From NCBI RefSeq assembly GCF_000165425.1, contig NW_001799388.1, positions 62,001-126,000 on the forward strand: 64,000 bases of DNA. Reading direction: 5' to 3'. How positions within the stretch are numbered: position 1 is the first letter of the stretch; every line of letters begins with the position of its first letter. Below, in pieces: positions 11,045 through 23,827 of the stretch. Both the position numbers and the translations under genes were made by a program. This stretch comes from Paramecium tetraurelia (lineage: Eukaryota > Ciliophora > Oligohymenophorea > Peniculida > Parameciidae). The notes beneath the pieces are model-generated. The model was not told the DNA's origin. It ran no database searches and worked only from the letters and a program-made list of their open reading frames with translations.

Positions 11045-13255
11045 ATGTAAAAGGATAAGGAAGATTCTTCTTAAAATGTTAATGTAAATTCACCTTAACA
11101 AGCTTTTACATTATAAAAAGAGAATGGTAATATAGAAGGAGTATTGTACGATATTTAAATTGATATTCCTTAAAAAGATAAAACCTAATTGGATGAATAA
11201 GCAGAATTTAAAAACATCAAGATATTTAATGAATATAAAGAATTGTTCAAATTCTTAGAGTCTTTGAAAAGCGAAATTGAAGTCTGTTAATGGAAAAAAA
11301 AGCATGAAAATAATCATTAACCTTCTGAAAAAAAGGCATTTTCTGATTATTCAATATCCGCATCTAAAAATGATGACGGCAAATCGATCTCTATGTAAAT
11401 GAATATAATGACGAGTTAATATGAAATAATTCTTATTTAAGGTATTTAATTTATTTAAATAAGACTAAACATTTACTATTAATAATATTTGCTTAGATTT
11501 AAATCGTAATTTTAAAATAGGATCTTTTGTGTATTTAGATTAAACAAACTAGATTATTTATGAGATTAAACAATTTTAACTCAAAAATAAAGATTAGATT
11601 AGGTGCATTATAGATGATGCGATCAAGAATTTTGAAAAAATGATTAAATAATACATATACCCACTTGTATTCAAGATTAAAAAAATTAAATCCACATTTT
11701 TTTCTGAACTAAAGTCGGAAAAAAGGGCAGATAATACCTTAAATGAAAAAGTAGACACTGTATATGACTCTTCAAATTTTAGTAAGTAATAAATAATCGG
11801 TGAGAAATCTATTGAGGAATTCAAAAATTCAGATTATTTAACAAATGAGGAGAAAAAAGAATCTTCAAATAACTTAGAGGAGCTAAAATAAAAAAAATCA
11901 AAAATAAGAATAAATTTCAAAAATTGTTAAACCCCAAAAAACTTAAAAAAAATAGAAAAGAAGGATAGAATATTTCAAATATGAAATTCCTCAATTAAAT
12001 GAAACTAATTTGATAGATTAAGGCGGATCNNNNNNNNNNNNNNNNNNNNNNNNNNNNNNNNNNNNNNNNNNNNNNNNNNNNNNNNNNNNNNNNNNNNNNN
12101 NNNNNNNNNNNNNNNNNNNNNNNNNNNNNNNNNNNNNNNNNNNNNNNNNNNNNNNNNNNNNNNNNNNNNNNNNNNNNNNNNNNNNNNNNNNNNNNNNNNN
12201 NNNNNNNNNNNNNNNNNNNNNNNNNNNNNNNNNNNNNNNNNNNNNNNNNNNNNNNNNNNNNNNNNNNNNNNNNNNNNNNNNNNNNNNNNNNNNNNNNNNN
12301 NNNNNNNNNNNNNNNNNNNNNNNNNNNNNNNNNNNNNNNNNNNNNNNNNNNNNNNNNNNNNNNNNNNNNNNNNNNNNNNNNNNNNNNNNNNNNNNNNNNN
12401 NNNNNNNNNNNNNNNNNNNNNNNNNNNNNNNNNNNNNNNNNNNNNNNNNNNNNNNNNNNNNNNNNNNNNNNNNNNNNNNNNNNNNNNNNNNNNNNNNNNN
12501 NNNNNNNNNNNNNNNNNNNNNNNNNNNNNNNNNNNNNNNNNNNNNNNNNNNNNNNNNNNNNNNNNNNNNNNNNNNNNNNNNNNNNNNNNNNNNNNNNNNN
12601 NNTATTATCATTTCAAAAGTTTAAGAGAGTATTTACAAAAATATAAAAATGTCATGTCATTAAAAAGAAAAATTAAAATATTAGTATAAATAGTATAGGG
12701 TATCTAACATTTACATAAAAAGAATATTTTACATTTAGACATAAAGCCTGATAATGTTTTGGTATATATAATTCTTAAATTTCTAGATAAGTAAAAAAGG
12801 TAATGTTAAAATTTGTGATTTTGGAGAAGCTCATCACCCTTTATATCCATTTTAAAGAGAGGGTATTAAATACTCGGTGCCCTTTACTGCACCAGAAATT
12901 TTAAGAAATAATGAAGTAACAAATAAAGCAGATGTATTTTCATTTGGTGTGCTGGCTTACGAATTATTATTTGGAAAATTGCCAATAGTATACAATTCAT
13001 ATCATCAAATAGGCTTATATGTCTAAGAAGGATTACATAGCTTAATTTAAGGTTTCTAACTTTAATGTCGAATCAGATTACAGAATTTTTTCAGGCCCTA
13101 GAAAAATAGAATAGGATATGCTATATATAATTTTGCATTGTAAGATTACTTATATTCTAGGCCTTTGTCCAAATAAAGATGATAGATTTGATATCAATAC
13201 AATTTATGAAAATTTAAAAAATCAAAATCTTAAAATTAAGAATTATTAGATTTGA
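11045..13255 (+). CDS. Protein kinase with long N-terminal region, split by an assembly gap
   Basis: The 5' part (11045-12029) is an acidic, Lys-rich region with one 22-base intron and ends FKYEIPQLNETNLI just where a kinase domain should begin. The gap hides the N-lobe. After it (12603 on) come HLDIKPDNVL, a 25-base intron, KICDFGEAH, TAPEILRNN and FSFGVLAYELLFGKLP, then a 21-base intron and the end KIKNYQI. The catalytic loop reads HLD instead of HRD, so this is a non-RD kinase. That the two flanks are one gene is inferred from order and content. Confidence 0.75.
12030..12602. other. Assembly gap (573 N)
   Basis: A run of N interrupts the kinase gene spanning 11045-13255. The flanking sequence is kinase N-terminal region on one side and catalytic loop on the other, so the missing part should contain the P-loop, catalytic lysine and helix C. 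Confidence 0.99.
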
Positions 13256-13317
13256 CAAAATAATTAGAGCATTTTAAAATATTTTAATATATTGCGGAAA
13301 TTCAAATTAATATAATT

Positions 13318-14340
13318 ATGGATTCTTCATTTCAAAAAAGTTACGTTGAATTAAAATGTAGAGATCATTTTATCATATTCTTATCTTGATCCTCAGAGCT
13401 TCGAGAAATCTTTTAAAAATAAGAACATATTAAAAAAACTATGTCAATTAATACTGAAGGATGAAATAGAATCTAAAAATTTTTTAGTAAAATTGGATGT
13501 ATTCACATGAAATCTTTTGTTATTTGAGATTCAAAACCATCTTAATTTTTAAATAATTGCTTTCCTGAGTCTCAAATTATTTTGAAATTCTAAGACGGGC
13601 TTGCTAAAGTGGACTAAAATTTGGATAATTTCAAATAAGAAACCTTTCGAAGAGTAGAAACTATGTTGAATTTTAATTACGAATCTTTGAAAATAAGAAT
13701 TTTAATTATTTATATGATTAATAAAGATCACCTACACATTAACAACTTATATAAGATTGATCAATTCTTCACACTAAGTAAAGTATTAATAAAATTTAGG
13801 CTTCATGAGATGAACAAAACAATAAATCCTCTTCTAAATTTACTTTTCAATATGAAACCACAAAGAAAATTCCAAAATGCTTTAAATCTGAACTCTATCA
13901 TTTTAGCTAATTAGATGCCTAAAAAAGCTAAATATTTTCTAATGAATAGTTGATCCTCTGCTCAATAAAGGTTGGTAATATTCAAATAAGAGGCATAGAC
14001 AAGAAGATTCCCATATTTATATATTATTTTAAATGTGGAAATGATAACCAGAAAAATTATCATTTAAAGATTTTTCCTAAAAGTTTCACAATAATTATTG
14101 TTATACTGTTTGAAGTTGGATGAACAAGTATTAACTCTAAACTAAAACTTATTGTTTATGTAAACAGTTCACTTTTTGGATTATTTATTATATTGATCGT
14201 GAACAAGTGTAGCCATGTAGAATGATTCATGAATTCTACCTCATACTATCAAAAAAACTATACATATAGTATGTCTTAACTGAGATAATACCCTTGGTAT
14301 TTTCGGTTTTGCTTACATTCAAATGACTAAATAGGGAAAT
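13318..14340 (+). CDS. Unknown gene in a low-quality stretch
   Basis: Several clearly coding pieces follow one another in different frames: SYSYLDPQSFEKSFKNKN, then a long piece with FRRVETMLNFNYESLKIR and NLLFNMKPQRKFQNAL, then KVGNIQIRGIDKKIPIF. They join without stops if the A run at 13334-13339 were one base shorter and the T run at 13546-13550 and A run at 13921-13926 one base longer. A 30-base intron lies near 13510. This is next to the assembly gap. A decaying gene is the alternative. The 3' end is unclear; QVLTLNQNLLF near 14130 may belong. No family is recognised. Confidence 0.5.
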
Positions 14341-14417
14341 AGGAAGTAAATTAATTGAATCTGAGTTATTAAATATGCATTATGTATATTATGTTTATTT
14401 TCGTTATTTAAATTTGA

Positions 14418-15646
14418 ATGAAGCAACCACTACAAAGTCGATTAATAATCCAGGATGCAAGAAGAAAAAGTTTAAGTGCTATAGCTTTTCTAGACCCATC
14501 GCCAAAGTAAATCACTATAAGGAAGGCACCTATAGAAGCATTCAAAAATAAGGAAAATATTAATATAAATGAAACATAAAAGAACAAAACTCCTCAAAAT
14601 GCTAATATAGAAGATATTAGAAGATAAATTAACTAACCTATTAAGAGAACAACTCAATAATAAAAAACCAAATAAAAAACCAAATAAACATTGTCTGTGA
14701 AGAATAAATACAAATCAATGATAACCAAGTTAGAATTTTCGCTGAATTTACCCTCAGGTTATTGTACTAAAAGGAATAAGAATATCGGATAAATCCATTA
14801 TTTTTTGATCATCAAACAAGCACAACACCAATTATGAGATCCATCTTATTTGATTGGATTAGTGAAGTTTGCAAAGAATTCACTTTAAAAAGAGAGACCT
14901 TTCCTCTTTGCGTTCACAATTTAGACAGATATATTTCAAAAATTAAAATCTCTAAATAAGAACTATAATTACTAGGTTTAGCAAGTCTATCTATTGCATG
15001 TAAAACAGAAGTAATTTATTAGTCGATCATAGGAAATCTATCCTCCAAAAATTAATGATTTCTCTTAAGCCAGTAATTATAGCTTCACAGAATAACAAAT
15101 CATTGAGAAAGAATAACATATGCTCACTTAACAAAAATGGTTGATAAATCCTCCTACACTTTACCTTTGGATTTATCTCAATTGGACATCTATTATCCTT
15201 AACCAAAACTGTAGATTAAATAACCTACACAAAATTCGTACACATTATTTCGACATTATATAACCTTGCTTGATTGTGCAATCTTAGATATTAAATTATA
15301 TTAATTTTCAAATAGAGAGATTGTTGCATCTCTTCTTTATTTGGTTTTACTGAAATAATTTAGTGGAAGCACTTATTAAAGAATAGTTGAAAATAAACTC
15401 TAAGAAAGAGATCTTTTAGATTTTCAACATATTTATACACCGTTTATTGAATTAGTTTTTGGATTCTAATTAACTTAATTGGCCAAATGCATCAAATACT
15501 TAACCAAACTTTTGACACTTGATATTATTGTTGATTAGCATGGATAATTCAAAGTTAATGCAGAAAGGGAATTCGAAGAAGCTTATGAGAATTTTTTATC
15601 AATTTAAACACACAATCCAGCTAATCTTTAATTCATTAGATAATGA
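14418..15646 (+). CDS. Cyclin
   Basis: After a basic N-terminal region comes a cyclin box: MRSILFDWISEVCKEF, FPLCVHNLDRYISK, LGLASLSIACKTE and NPPTLYLW, then the second cyclin fold with LLDCAILDIKLYQFSNREIV and LYLVLLKQFSG. Introns of 23 and 22 bases lie before and inside the box, the second right after ACKTE. Cyclins bind and activate CDKs. Near 15169-15175 the frame shifts by one base; one more T in the run would restore NPPTLYLWILSQLDIYY. The class (A/B/E-like) is not decided here. Confidence 0.85.
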
Positions 15647-15772
15647 TTGATTTAATATACTTTAATAGTTGTTTATAATCAAATTAATATATATATACTC
15701 ATCAAACTTAATAAAAATATTCCTATTATCAGATGTAGTACAAATTCCTATTATTATATTGGTTTACTTTAT

Positions 15773-16245
15773 TCAACCAGAGGTTTTTTGATCAAAGAAA
15801 GAAAGGTTTTTACATTGGGTATAGGTTTACAAGGTCTGCTGTCTTATATTTTTTTAATAAGTATTTCTTGTTCTTTAACTTTATATTAAGCTAAACTATA
15901 TTTCTAAAAAATTACATAAACAACCGAAATGGCAAGCTTCCTTTTATTCCTTAAACAGATCTAAAAGTTCTTCATTAAACTTTAATTAATCTAGGCTACT
16001 CTATGCACAAAATTATGCTGTTTCTTTTATCTGTTTTCAGACGCTCCAATTTAAGGTTTTAGTATTTTTTCGTTTATATTGTTATCCTTTTGTGCTGATT
16101 CAAATTTATCTTGCATTCTTGTTGATATTTCCTCTTCTTTTTTAGATTCTGATAAATTTTAAGCTTATTGAGAATGATATCGAAGATGCTCAAATCTTTT
16201 ATTTGTAGATAATAGACTTGGTTATTGAGATCTAGATTTTTTCAT
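15773..16245 (-). CDS. Unknown basic protein, 143 residues
   Basis: Removing introns of 20 and 21 bases gives an exact 144-codon frame. It begins MKKSRSQQPSLLSTNKRFEH and contains SESKKEEEISTRMQDKFESA and EELLDLFKEQKEACHF. It ends NLSFFDQKTSG. It is soluble and charged, with no recognised domain, and convergent with the cyclin gene 126 bases away. Confidence 0.65.
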
Positions 16246-17437
16246 TTTTCTTCTTTCTTCTTATATATTCAATAGGGGTTATTGACATCTTTTAATAATG
16301 AGTTTTTGAAGTTTGTTGATTGCTAAGCTCCAATGGTATCTTAGAACCATCAACTTAAATTTGTTCGAGGGTTTTAATTATGTTTAATGTTTAATTAACA
16401 ACAATTCATTTTATCTAATAGTAATCTGGCTTGAGATTTCATTATTACTTTAATTTTATAAATGGATTTAGTAAATTAAGCATTTAAAAAGTGATACTCT
16501 CAAGATTAATGCTACTTTTTTTTATAATAAAAACTAACTATTGTAGAAGTCATTCCTCTCTAAAAATAGATTATACCAACACTTATTTCTAGAAATCAAG
16601 TCCAATATCTAGTTTCAACCTATAAATATCTGTCTTAATTAAATAAATTCTAAACATTTGAATTTCTGTGTATTAAGGTACTCATATATATGTATATATA
16701 ATTGTTTTCTATATTGCCATCGAATATTTTAATTCAGATAATAATGAATGTCTATTTTTTATAGATAATTGATTATTTCTACAATATATATTTTCTAACA
16801 TATCCTTATTACTTTTGAAAAGCTGATCTATTGATTTACCCTTTTTGACCTACTAAAATACTACTTTAGAAAGATATACCAGACAGATCGAATAAAAATA
16901 GATATTTTCCTCCTCTGAGGGTGTGGCTATTGACAATATAAATTATGTATCTTTATTCAGGATAGAATAGAAATCAAAAAAGAAGATTAATCCTATATGT
17001 CTAACTTTAATATTTATAAAAAGGAGAATTAAAATATTTATAAAAATACTATAAATAATTTTCCTGTCCATTCATAGATCGAATAGAATCTTAATAAATT
17101 TCTAATTATTTTTGATATAAATTGGTGATTGGCTAAAGTAATTTACTGGATTAAAGTAATTTCTGACAAACTTCTTAGGCTTAACTCTATTCAAAATTTG
17201 TCATATTGTTCCTTAGAATTTTGGTATTCTTTCGATCGATGATAAGATATAATAGTTAAATATTTATATGGGAAATGAAATTTATCAATAAATTCTTTTT
17301 ATTTAGGTTTTCAAGGAGTGAAACTTAATTAAATATCAAATTTTAATTAATATACAGATTAATTTGAATATATATGTAATTAATTTATTGTGATTATTAT
17401 AACATTTTATTATTATTATTATTTTATTAATATTATA
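16246..17437. other. Intergenic, no gene seen
   Basis: Nearly 1.2 kb of AT-rich DNA lies between divergent gene starts. I find only short frames (for example about 40 residues on the minus strand near 16650) and nothing with domain-like content. It should contain both promoters. Confidence 0.4.
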
Positions 17438-18881
17438 ATGGGGGTATGCACATCAAAAAAAAAAGTGGATGAGAACATTTAAATAGTACCCTATAAGTAA
17501 AACAAATGAATGATTGATTTTGATAGAGTTTGTATAACTGCGTTCATTTGGAATAAAGAAAGTCATAATTTATTTGATTTTGAGAGTAATTAGGCTGCTA
17601 AAAAGGAAATAGAATTAGATTTTTCAGGTAGTTATGAGTCAAATAATTAGCAACACTTTCAATGGTTGACAACTAAATTATCGCATTAACAGATAATGTA
17701 TAAAATTCTCACAATTATAAAACAGGAATATGTAAATAAATAGATCCAATTACTCAGAGTTGATTGCGAATAAGAATATATGATGTTGTCTGGAATGAAT
17801 CAAAAATCAGATCAAAGAGTATGGGCTATTTTATGCAATAGGCCAGATTTTGAATCATTAAATGTACATTTATAAACTATAAAGGAATGGGAACTTTAAA
17901 AAGGAGATATGATCAAATTAGGAAGAATGAAATTGTAGCTTCTAGAAATAAATTATGTCATTGATGCACTCCAATAATAAAAAGAATAAGCAGAAAATGA
18001 TGATGAATTATAATCTAAGGATTTAGAACTTGAAGCTAGTTAATGTAGAATTTGTTTCTCTAAAAGTGGTTCTCCGTCTAACCCGCTTTTTAGTCCTTGC
18101 AAATGTAACCTTCATCATTATTTCGATTAGGTATTGGCTCTATGAAATATGTCCATCTTAATTGTCTATAAATTTGGATTCAGTAATCAATCAAAATTAA
18201 AAACCAATAATCATCCATTCAATATATATGGAAGAAAATGGAATGTGAAATCTGTAAAATGCAACTTTAAAGTACTTACACTTATTAAGGCTAAATATTT
18301 TGTATCATGCAAATACAAAAACCAGTCGTCCCTTATATGATATGGAAAATAACCTCTGATGATAAATCCAAAGAAGGAATCATTCAAGTTATGGAATTGC
18401 TCGATAAATCTGAAATTAAAATTGGGAGAGTCCCCGATTGTGACATTAAATTAAAGGACATTTCTGTCTCAAGAAGCCATGCTATTATTAAAGTGATTAA
18501 GTCAGAAGACAATCGATATAAATTAGTTTTGTAAGATAACAACTCTAAATTCGGAACTCTGTTATATGCATAATCAGATAAATTGCTAAAATATGAATTA
18601 TAATCTCCATAAAAAGTTCTCTATTAAATAGGTCGAGTTCTCCTTTACGTTCAACTAAAAGAAAAAGGCAAATTTTATAACAAACAGTACTCCAAATCAT
18701 CTATTTTAGATTTACCTGTTACAGACACCCAAATCAAATTCAAGTCTTCCCCAAAAAAAGCATTAATGAATAAGCTACTATTGTTCCAAATCTTGAAAAA
18801 GACAAAGACAATCAACTATCATTCTAAACAAATAATGAATTAAATCAGGATGACATAGTTATTAATGTTAAATAAATATGA
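17438..18881 (+). CDS. RINGv-FHA protein, likely membrane-anchored E3 ubiquitin ligase
   Basis: Introns of 30 and 26 bases join three exons. The start MGVCTSKKK fits N-myristoylation plus palmitoylation. A RING-CH (RINGv) finger follows: CRICFSKSG, PCKCIGSMKYVHLNCLQIWI and CEICK, with the second intron splitting the CxC pair. Then comes an FHA phosphothreonine-binding domain with IKIGRVPDCDIKLKDISVSR, SHAIIKV and DNNSKFGTLLY. RINGv proteins are E3 ligases. The last part stays open only if the A run at 18753-18759 is one base off, giving an acidic tail ending at TGA 18879-18881; otherwise the frame ends further on. Confidence 0.85.
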
Positions 18882-19279
18882 TCATCTGTTGACTATTATA
18901 TTATTGTATAATTTACATTATATGCTATTGATCTTTTTAAAAATTAAAAACAATGCATTTATATCCAAAAAGTAATTCGATCTTAATAAAAAATAGAAGA
19001 GCAAACTTTTTGAGTTAAACTGAAATCCTTAAAATCTTAAAAATTGGGAGATTTAGTGTAATTTATAAAATAATAAACTCTAAGTATTCCTAATTTATAG
19101 TATACATAGTTTGGTTTGTAAAGATGCTAACCAAAATAAGAGAATAATCTTATAAATAAATTAATTCTTAATCTCTGAGTTTGCTTGATCGACGATAATC
19201 TAAATAAATTTAACTATATATATATATGTTAGGATAGTGAGAATAGTTGTAAATAGTTATATAATGTAAAAAACTATTA
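18882..19279. other. Convergent intergenic region, no gene seen
   Basis: Nearly 400 bases of AT-rich DNA separate the 3' ends of two convergent genes. No frame or RNA gene is supported. Confidence 0.4.
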
Positions 19280-21151
19280 TCAAATTCTTTTATGCATTTT
19301 TACTAAAGAATGAATATCATCTAAGACTCTTAATTTATTTTGTGTTGTAACTTGATCTTATTTAATTTAAAAATCTTATTTTTATTTAACCGATCTTTCA
19401 TTTTCATATATCTTAACTTTTTCTTCTATCTAGAAAAATAATGAGTATTCTTACTTATTTTACTGTGTATTGACTTTATTCTATTTATTGTTTATATTTA
19501 GAAGATTTTTGTGTTAATTTAATTATTTCCTCATCTTAATGCTTTATTTTTTACTTATATTCATTTTCCCTTGTTTTAAATTATATGATTTCTTCTTTAG
19601 AGGAAGACAATGATTTTACTAGATGATCAATCTTAATTTCAATTTCATCCATAGTTAAATCATTTTCATGCTATCTTAATTGTAACATATTCTCTAGATC
19701 TCTACATTATTATTAAAACATTCTTAACTATTCTTATAAACTTAGAACTTAATGTTTAAACTAAAAATCTTAAAATATATTACTTATTCAATAGTTCGAA
19801 AATCTTATCTTGTCATAAGTTCAAGCTCTTCAGCTTTTAACTTTTTTTATTGTAAAACAGATTTTTGATCAGAGAGCTCTTACGTTAAATCTTAGATTTT
19901 ATTTTCTGCACTCACTAATTTAACTTATAAATTTTCAATTAAAGTGTTCATTTCACTATTAATATCTTGTATTTGTTTTAAATCTTTCTAATACACAATA
20001 CTATTTTTCTCTTCATTTTCTAATAATCTTTAAAAGTCTTAGATTCTTGTATGTAAATTGTCTATTAAAGCCTTTTATTCAATAATTTTTTATTTTTTTT
20101 TTTCTAAAAGATTGCTTTGCTGAGATAATCTTTTTTCAATCTCTACTTCTTAATTTTATAATAAGCGTTATTAATTTTTTTCAGCTTTTGCAAGTTAAAC
20201 TTAAGTGACTTCTTATTTTTCATTAGCTTGATCTAATTAAGATTTTAAATAATTTAGCTGTTGATTCAAACCCTCAATTTATTGTTATTGGTCATAATCT
20301 CTATATCGTACATCTTAAAACAACTATTCAAAATATCTAATCTGCTCATTTTATGGGCTAAATCATTTTTAGATTGCTCTAATTCTACTTCCAATCCTCT
20401 ATTTTATTATTCTTAATTCTTTCTAAATAATGTTAATATTTTTAGATTACATTTCATTTGAAAATTCTTCACATAACTATTATACTCTTTCAAGTTCTTT
20501 ACCGAAACTTTATCCTTACTATTCAAATACTGTTTCTCCTTATTTCAATTAATCTCTCAATGAGGCTAATTTTTATTTTTTAACTTGCAATTTTTATCGA
20601 AGAACATGATTTTGCTATTACAATTCTTCTAGATATTTTTCTTGACTGTCCACTTTAACTTTAACCTCTTTAGTGATGTAGTCGCCCCTATTTAATTGAT
20701 CTTGAAATAATCTATTTTCAGATTCTAAAGCTTTAATTTATTTTTCTTTAATCTATAACTTATTTTCTAATTCTTTGTTGATATTCATATAGTCCTTTAA
20801 GGTAATCTAATTAATTTGAAATTGAAGATACTTTTAATTCCTGGTTTAATATTCTAATCCTTTCATATTTTTCCTTTTCTTGTAGCTCCTTTGCATTCAA
20901 TGTATCTCGCAATCTGCTAATCTACTCTAAAGAACCGCTTTATCTACGTCTTTCTTTCGAAGAATCCTCACTAAATGAAGAAAAAAAGTTTACTCATCAT
21001 CTTTAATCCTACTTGGTCTAGATCTTCCAGTATAATAGGTTGCAGGCTACTGAGGAGTTGGTTCATATTGCATAATTTAATCAATCTATTATGTCGTTTT
21101 TTTGTATCGATCTATAAGTTTGTTCACGTTTCTCTCTAATCGGTTATCCAT
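19280..21151 (-). CDS. Long coiled-coil protein, 573 residues
   Basis: Seven exons with introns of 23, 25, 28, 26, 23 and 25 bases splice to exactly 574 codons. After MDNRLERNVNKLIDRYKK and a Pro/Tyr-rich linker almost the whole protein is heptad coiled coil, for example KQIKALESENRLFQDQLNR, LEEKVEELEQSKND-type stretches and RIQDFQRLLENEEK. Such proteins are typical of cytoskeletal, basal-body or centriolar structures, but that role is inferred. The start codon lies 9 bases after the stop of the upstream coiled-coil gene. Confidence 0.85.
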
Positions 21152-21160
21152 TATTTAAAT

Positions 21161-23123
21161 TCAAAATTATTATAAATCAGGTTAACTTTATTTTCTTATT
21201 TCTTACGAATCAATCATTTTCAAATCTGGATCATCATTTTGGACATCTTAGAAAGGGTTTTACTCTTCTTCCCCTTTCAATTGTTCTCCACCATTGGGTA
21301 ATTCTTAATGTTCATTTTTGATATGTTCTTGATTTTTCTATTTATTTTTGGATTCCCGTTTGATTGAAAACTTTTTTTTATCATCTTCGTCTTCATCCTC
21401 GTTTAAATTAACTAATTCTGATTCTTATCTGTTGTGAATACTAATAATTTGACTTTAAGATTATCTAACATTTTTTGGTAATTCATTGTTGAAATCATTA
21501 ATTTAGGGTTATTCATCCTCATCTTCTTCTTCATTCCCATTGATATCAAAAGGAGAATGAATTTATTAGAGAAGAATCCTTCGTTGCTTATTTTGTTTAG
21601 TTATGAGAGCATAGAAATGATCAATTTCTAACTTACTTAATGTAATTTCAACTTATTACAAGACTTCTAAATAAATCTAATTATTGCAATAATTTACATC
21701 AATATTAATATACCCATTTGTATATGTATCTGGATATTTCTTTATTAGAATATCTGAAATTTCATTTTTCTTCTTCATAATTTACTAATTGATACTATTT
21801 AATTGTTGTGTAGTCAATATTTAATAATTTTCCAGGAGAGTTTTAAATATACATCTAACATATGCACTAGTAGTGGTTTCAGTTTCATTGTCAACATCAG
21901 CTAAATAAATGGCTGCCATTTCAATTTATTCAATTGTTTAGAGACCGAAGATTCTATTTGACAAATTTTTCTTAAGTTGATGTTAAGTTAAATTTTCATG
22001 AGTTAAGAGATATTATTCTACTTATTATAAGGAGATCTTTAATCCAATAAGATTCAATTTGACTTACCGAGCAATAGCCAAAATCTCATTTTTCTCAACA
22101 TTGATAATCTTCTTCTTTTACAATTCTTTTTCCTCTTGTTACTAAACTTGTTCTTCAGGTGTTAGGGTCCATTACTCTTTATTAGGATTGTTCTTTTAGA
22201 TTAGTACTTTTGAATTTTCTCTTAATCATATTCTCTTTATAATATTTCATATGATCTCTTTTAATCAGATAATTTCTTCTAGGTTATCTATTTATTCTTG
22301 ATTTTCAGCTTGCATTTTCTGCATCATATTTTCCAAGTATTTGTTCTTCTACCTCTCATTTCTTAAATCTACAAGTGCTTGATCAAAATCTAACTATAAC
22401 TATTCTTCAACCTTTTTGTTGTCCTTCTATTGCGGTCTTTCAAGAAATAATGTATCTTTTTTCTTTAATTCCGCTATCTCCAAAAGTAATTAAGCGTTGA
22501 GGTTCTTCAAATATTTATACTTATTTAATATTGAATTGTATCTTACCTTCATCTTATTATATTAACTCTAAATTTAATTAAATTTAATACTTAAGCTTGG
22601 TTTACTGATTATTCTTGCTATTAGATCATTTGAGCCAGTTTCATATTATCTTCACTCAATGACATGCACAAGTTTTCAACATTGTTTTTATTTAAAGGAT
22701 TTTATAGTTATTCAATATATTATTGCTATTCTGCTAACTTTTATTGTAATTTGATATTTTCATCCTAAAATTGAGACCATAAAGTACCTCTAGTCTAGTG
22801 ATTTTTTCTAAGAAGCCCATTTTTAATCGTGAATTACTTTTGGTGGGCGTTCCCTCATCTTTTGAGATTGATTGCACTTCTCTTTTAAAATATTAAATTT
22901 ATGATTGGAACTATCTCAATACTAACTTTAATTGATTGTTCTCCTATTTCAATCTCTGGATTTCCTCATCTAAGCTTTCCTCATCATGGATAATATATTT
23001 TGCTCTCAATTTATTTGCCTCCACATTATCTAGGGTTCTGTTCCTGGAATATAGGTTTTATCTGTGTAATTTCTTCTGTGAATGCACTTATAATGATTTT
23101 TATGTCTGAGAAATCGATAGCAT
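21161..23123 (-). CDS. Coiled-coil protein with acidic tail, about 627 residues
   Basis: Introns of 23, 23 and 34 bases are removed. The N-terminal half is coiled coil (EEIQRLKQENNQLKLVL, KLAEQQQYIEQLQ), followed by AAIYLADVDNETETTT and a very acidic C-terminus (NGNEEEDEDE, NEDEDEDD). Near 22273-22275 one extra base in a short T run is needed to pass from NLEE to YLIKRDHMKYYKEN; with it the spliced length is exactly 628 codons. It is divergent from the gene at 23146, with only 22 bases between start codons. Function unknown; a structural role is plausible. Confidence 0.8.
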
Positions 23124-23145
23124 CTTTTTTATAATTAATAATAAA

Positions 23146-23781
23146 ATGCAATCATTAATCTAAGTTTTTCAGCAGAAAATATCCTTGTCTGCTTCATTTG
23201 TTAAATAATCTACTCCATAAATATTATTTGGCATAAGTCTACTTTCTTGTTTATACCTTTTAAATAAATAATAAAAAGAGGAAAGCCAAGTTGAACCTGA
23301 AAAGACTGAAAAAAAATTAAAAAAAAAAGCATCCAGCCAAAAAAATCTGGATGAGAATAAGCCACAATATGTTGATGTGATACAAGATCTGGTATGAATA
23401 GTTTAATTTAAAAGAAAAAAAGCTAAAAGAAATTAAACAAAAAAATTAATAAGCAATTCGATGATTCAATTGACAACACAGAAGAAAACATACCAAGATC
23501 ACCTGATTATAGTGTGGTTTCTGAAATAGATTAGAAATACTTTTTAGAGCTAATTCAAAATTAAAAAAAAACTAAAAGAGCATACCAAACTGATTGCGAA
23601 TCAACACCTGTAGTATCATTAAGAGGGTAATTTTCATGAAAGACTTTTTAGATTCAGGAGAAATTAGCAATTAATAGGAGAAGAAGAGAAAAAAGGGGAA
23701 GATAGATTGTTTTATATTCTGAAATAACGTGTCATCGAATAAGAGGAGAAGGAAAATGAAATTGATGAAGACGATTATTGA
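23146..23781 (+). CDS. Unknown Lys/Glu-rich protein, 195 residues
   Basis: Introns of 23 and 25 bases splice to exactly 196 codons. A moderately hydrophobic N-terminal stretch (LFGISLLSCLYLL) is followed by a strongly charged body (EKTEKKLKKKASSQKN, EENIPRSPDYSVVSE) and an acidic end, EKENEIDEDDY. The hydrophobic stretch could be a signal anchor. It shares a 22-base divergent start region with the coiled-coil gene on the other strand and is convergent with SF-assemblin. Confidence 0.7.
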
Positions 23782-23827
23782 AATAATTAGTCAACAGTAT
23801 GATTAAAATCAAACAAACAAAATATCA

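Noticed and set aside
12018-12611. Open frame of unknown residues
   Set aside because: It is only the run of N in the assembly gap.
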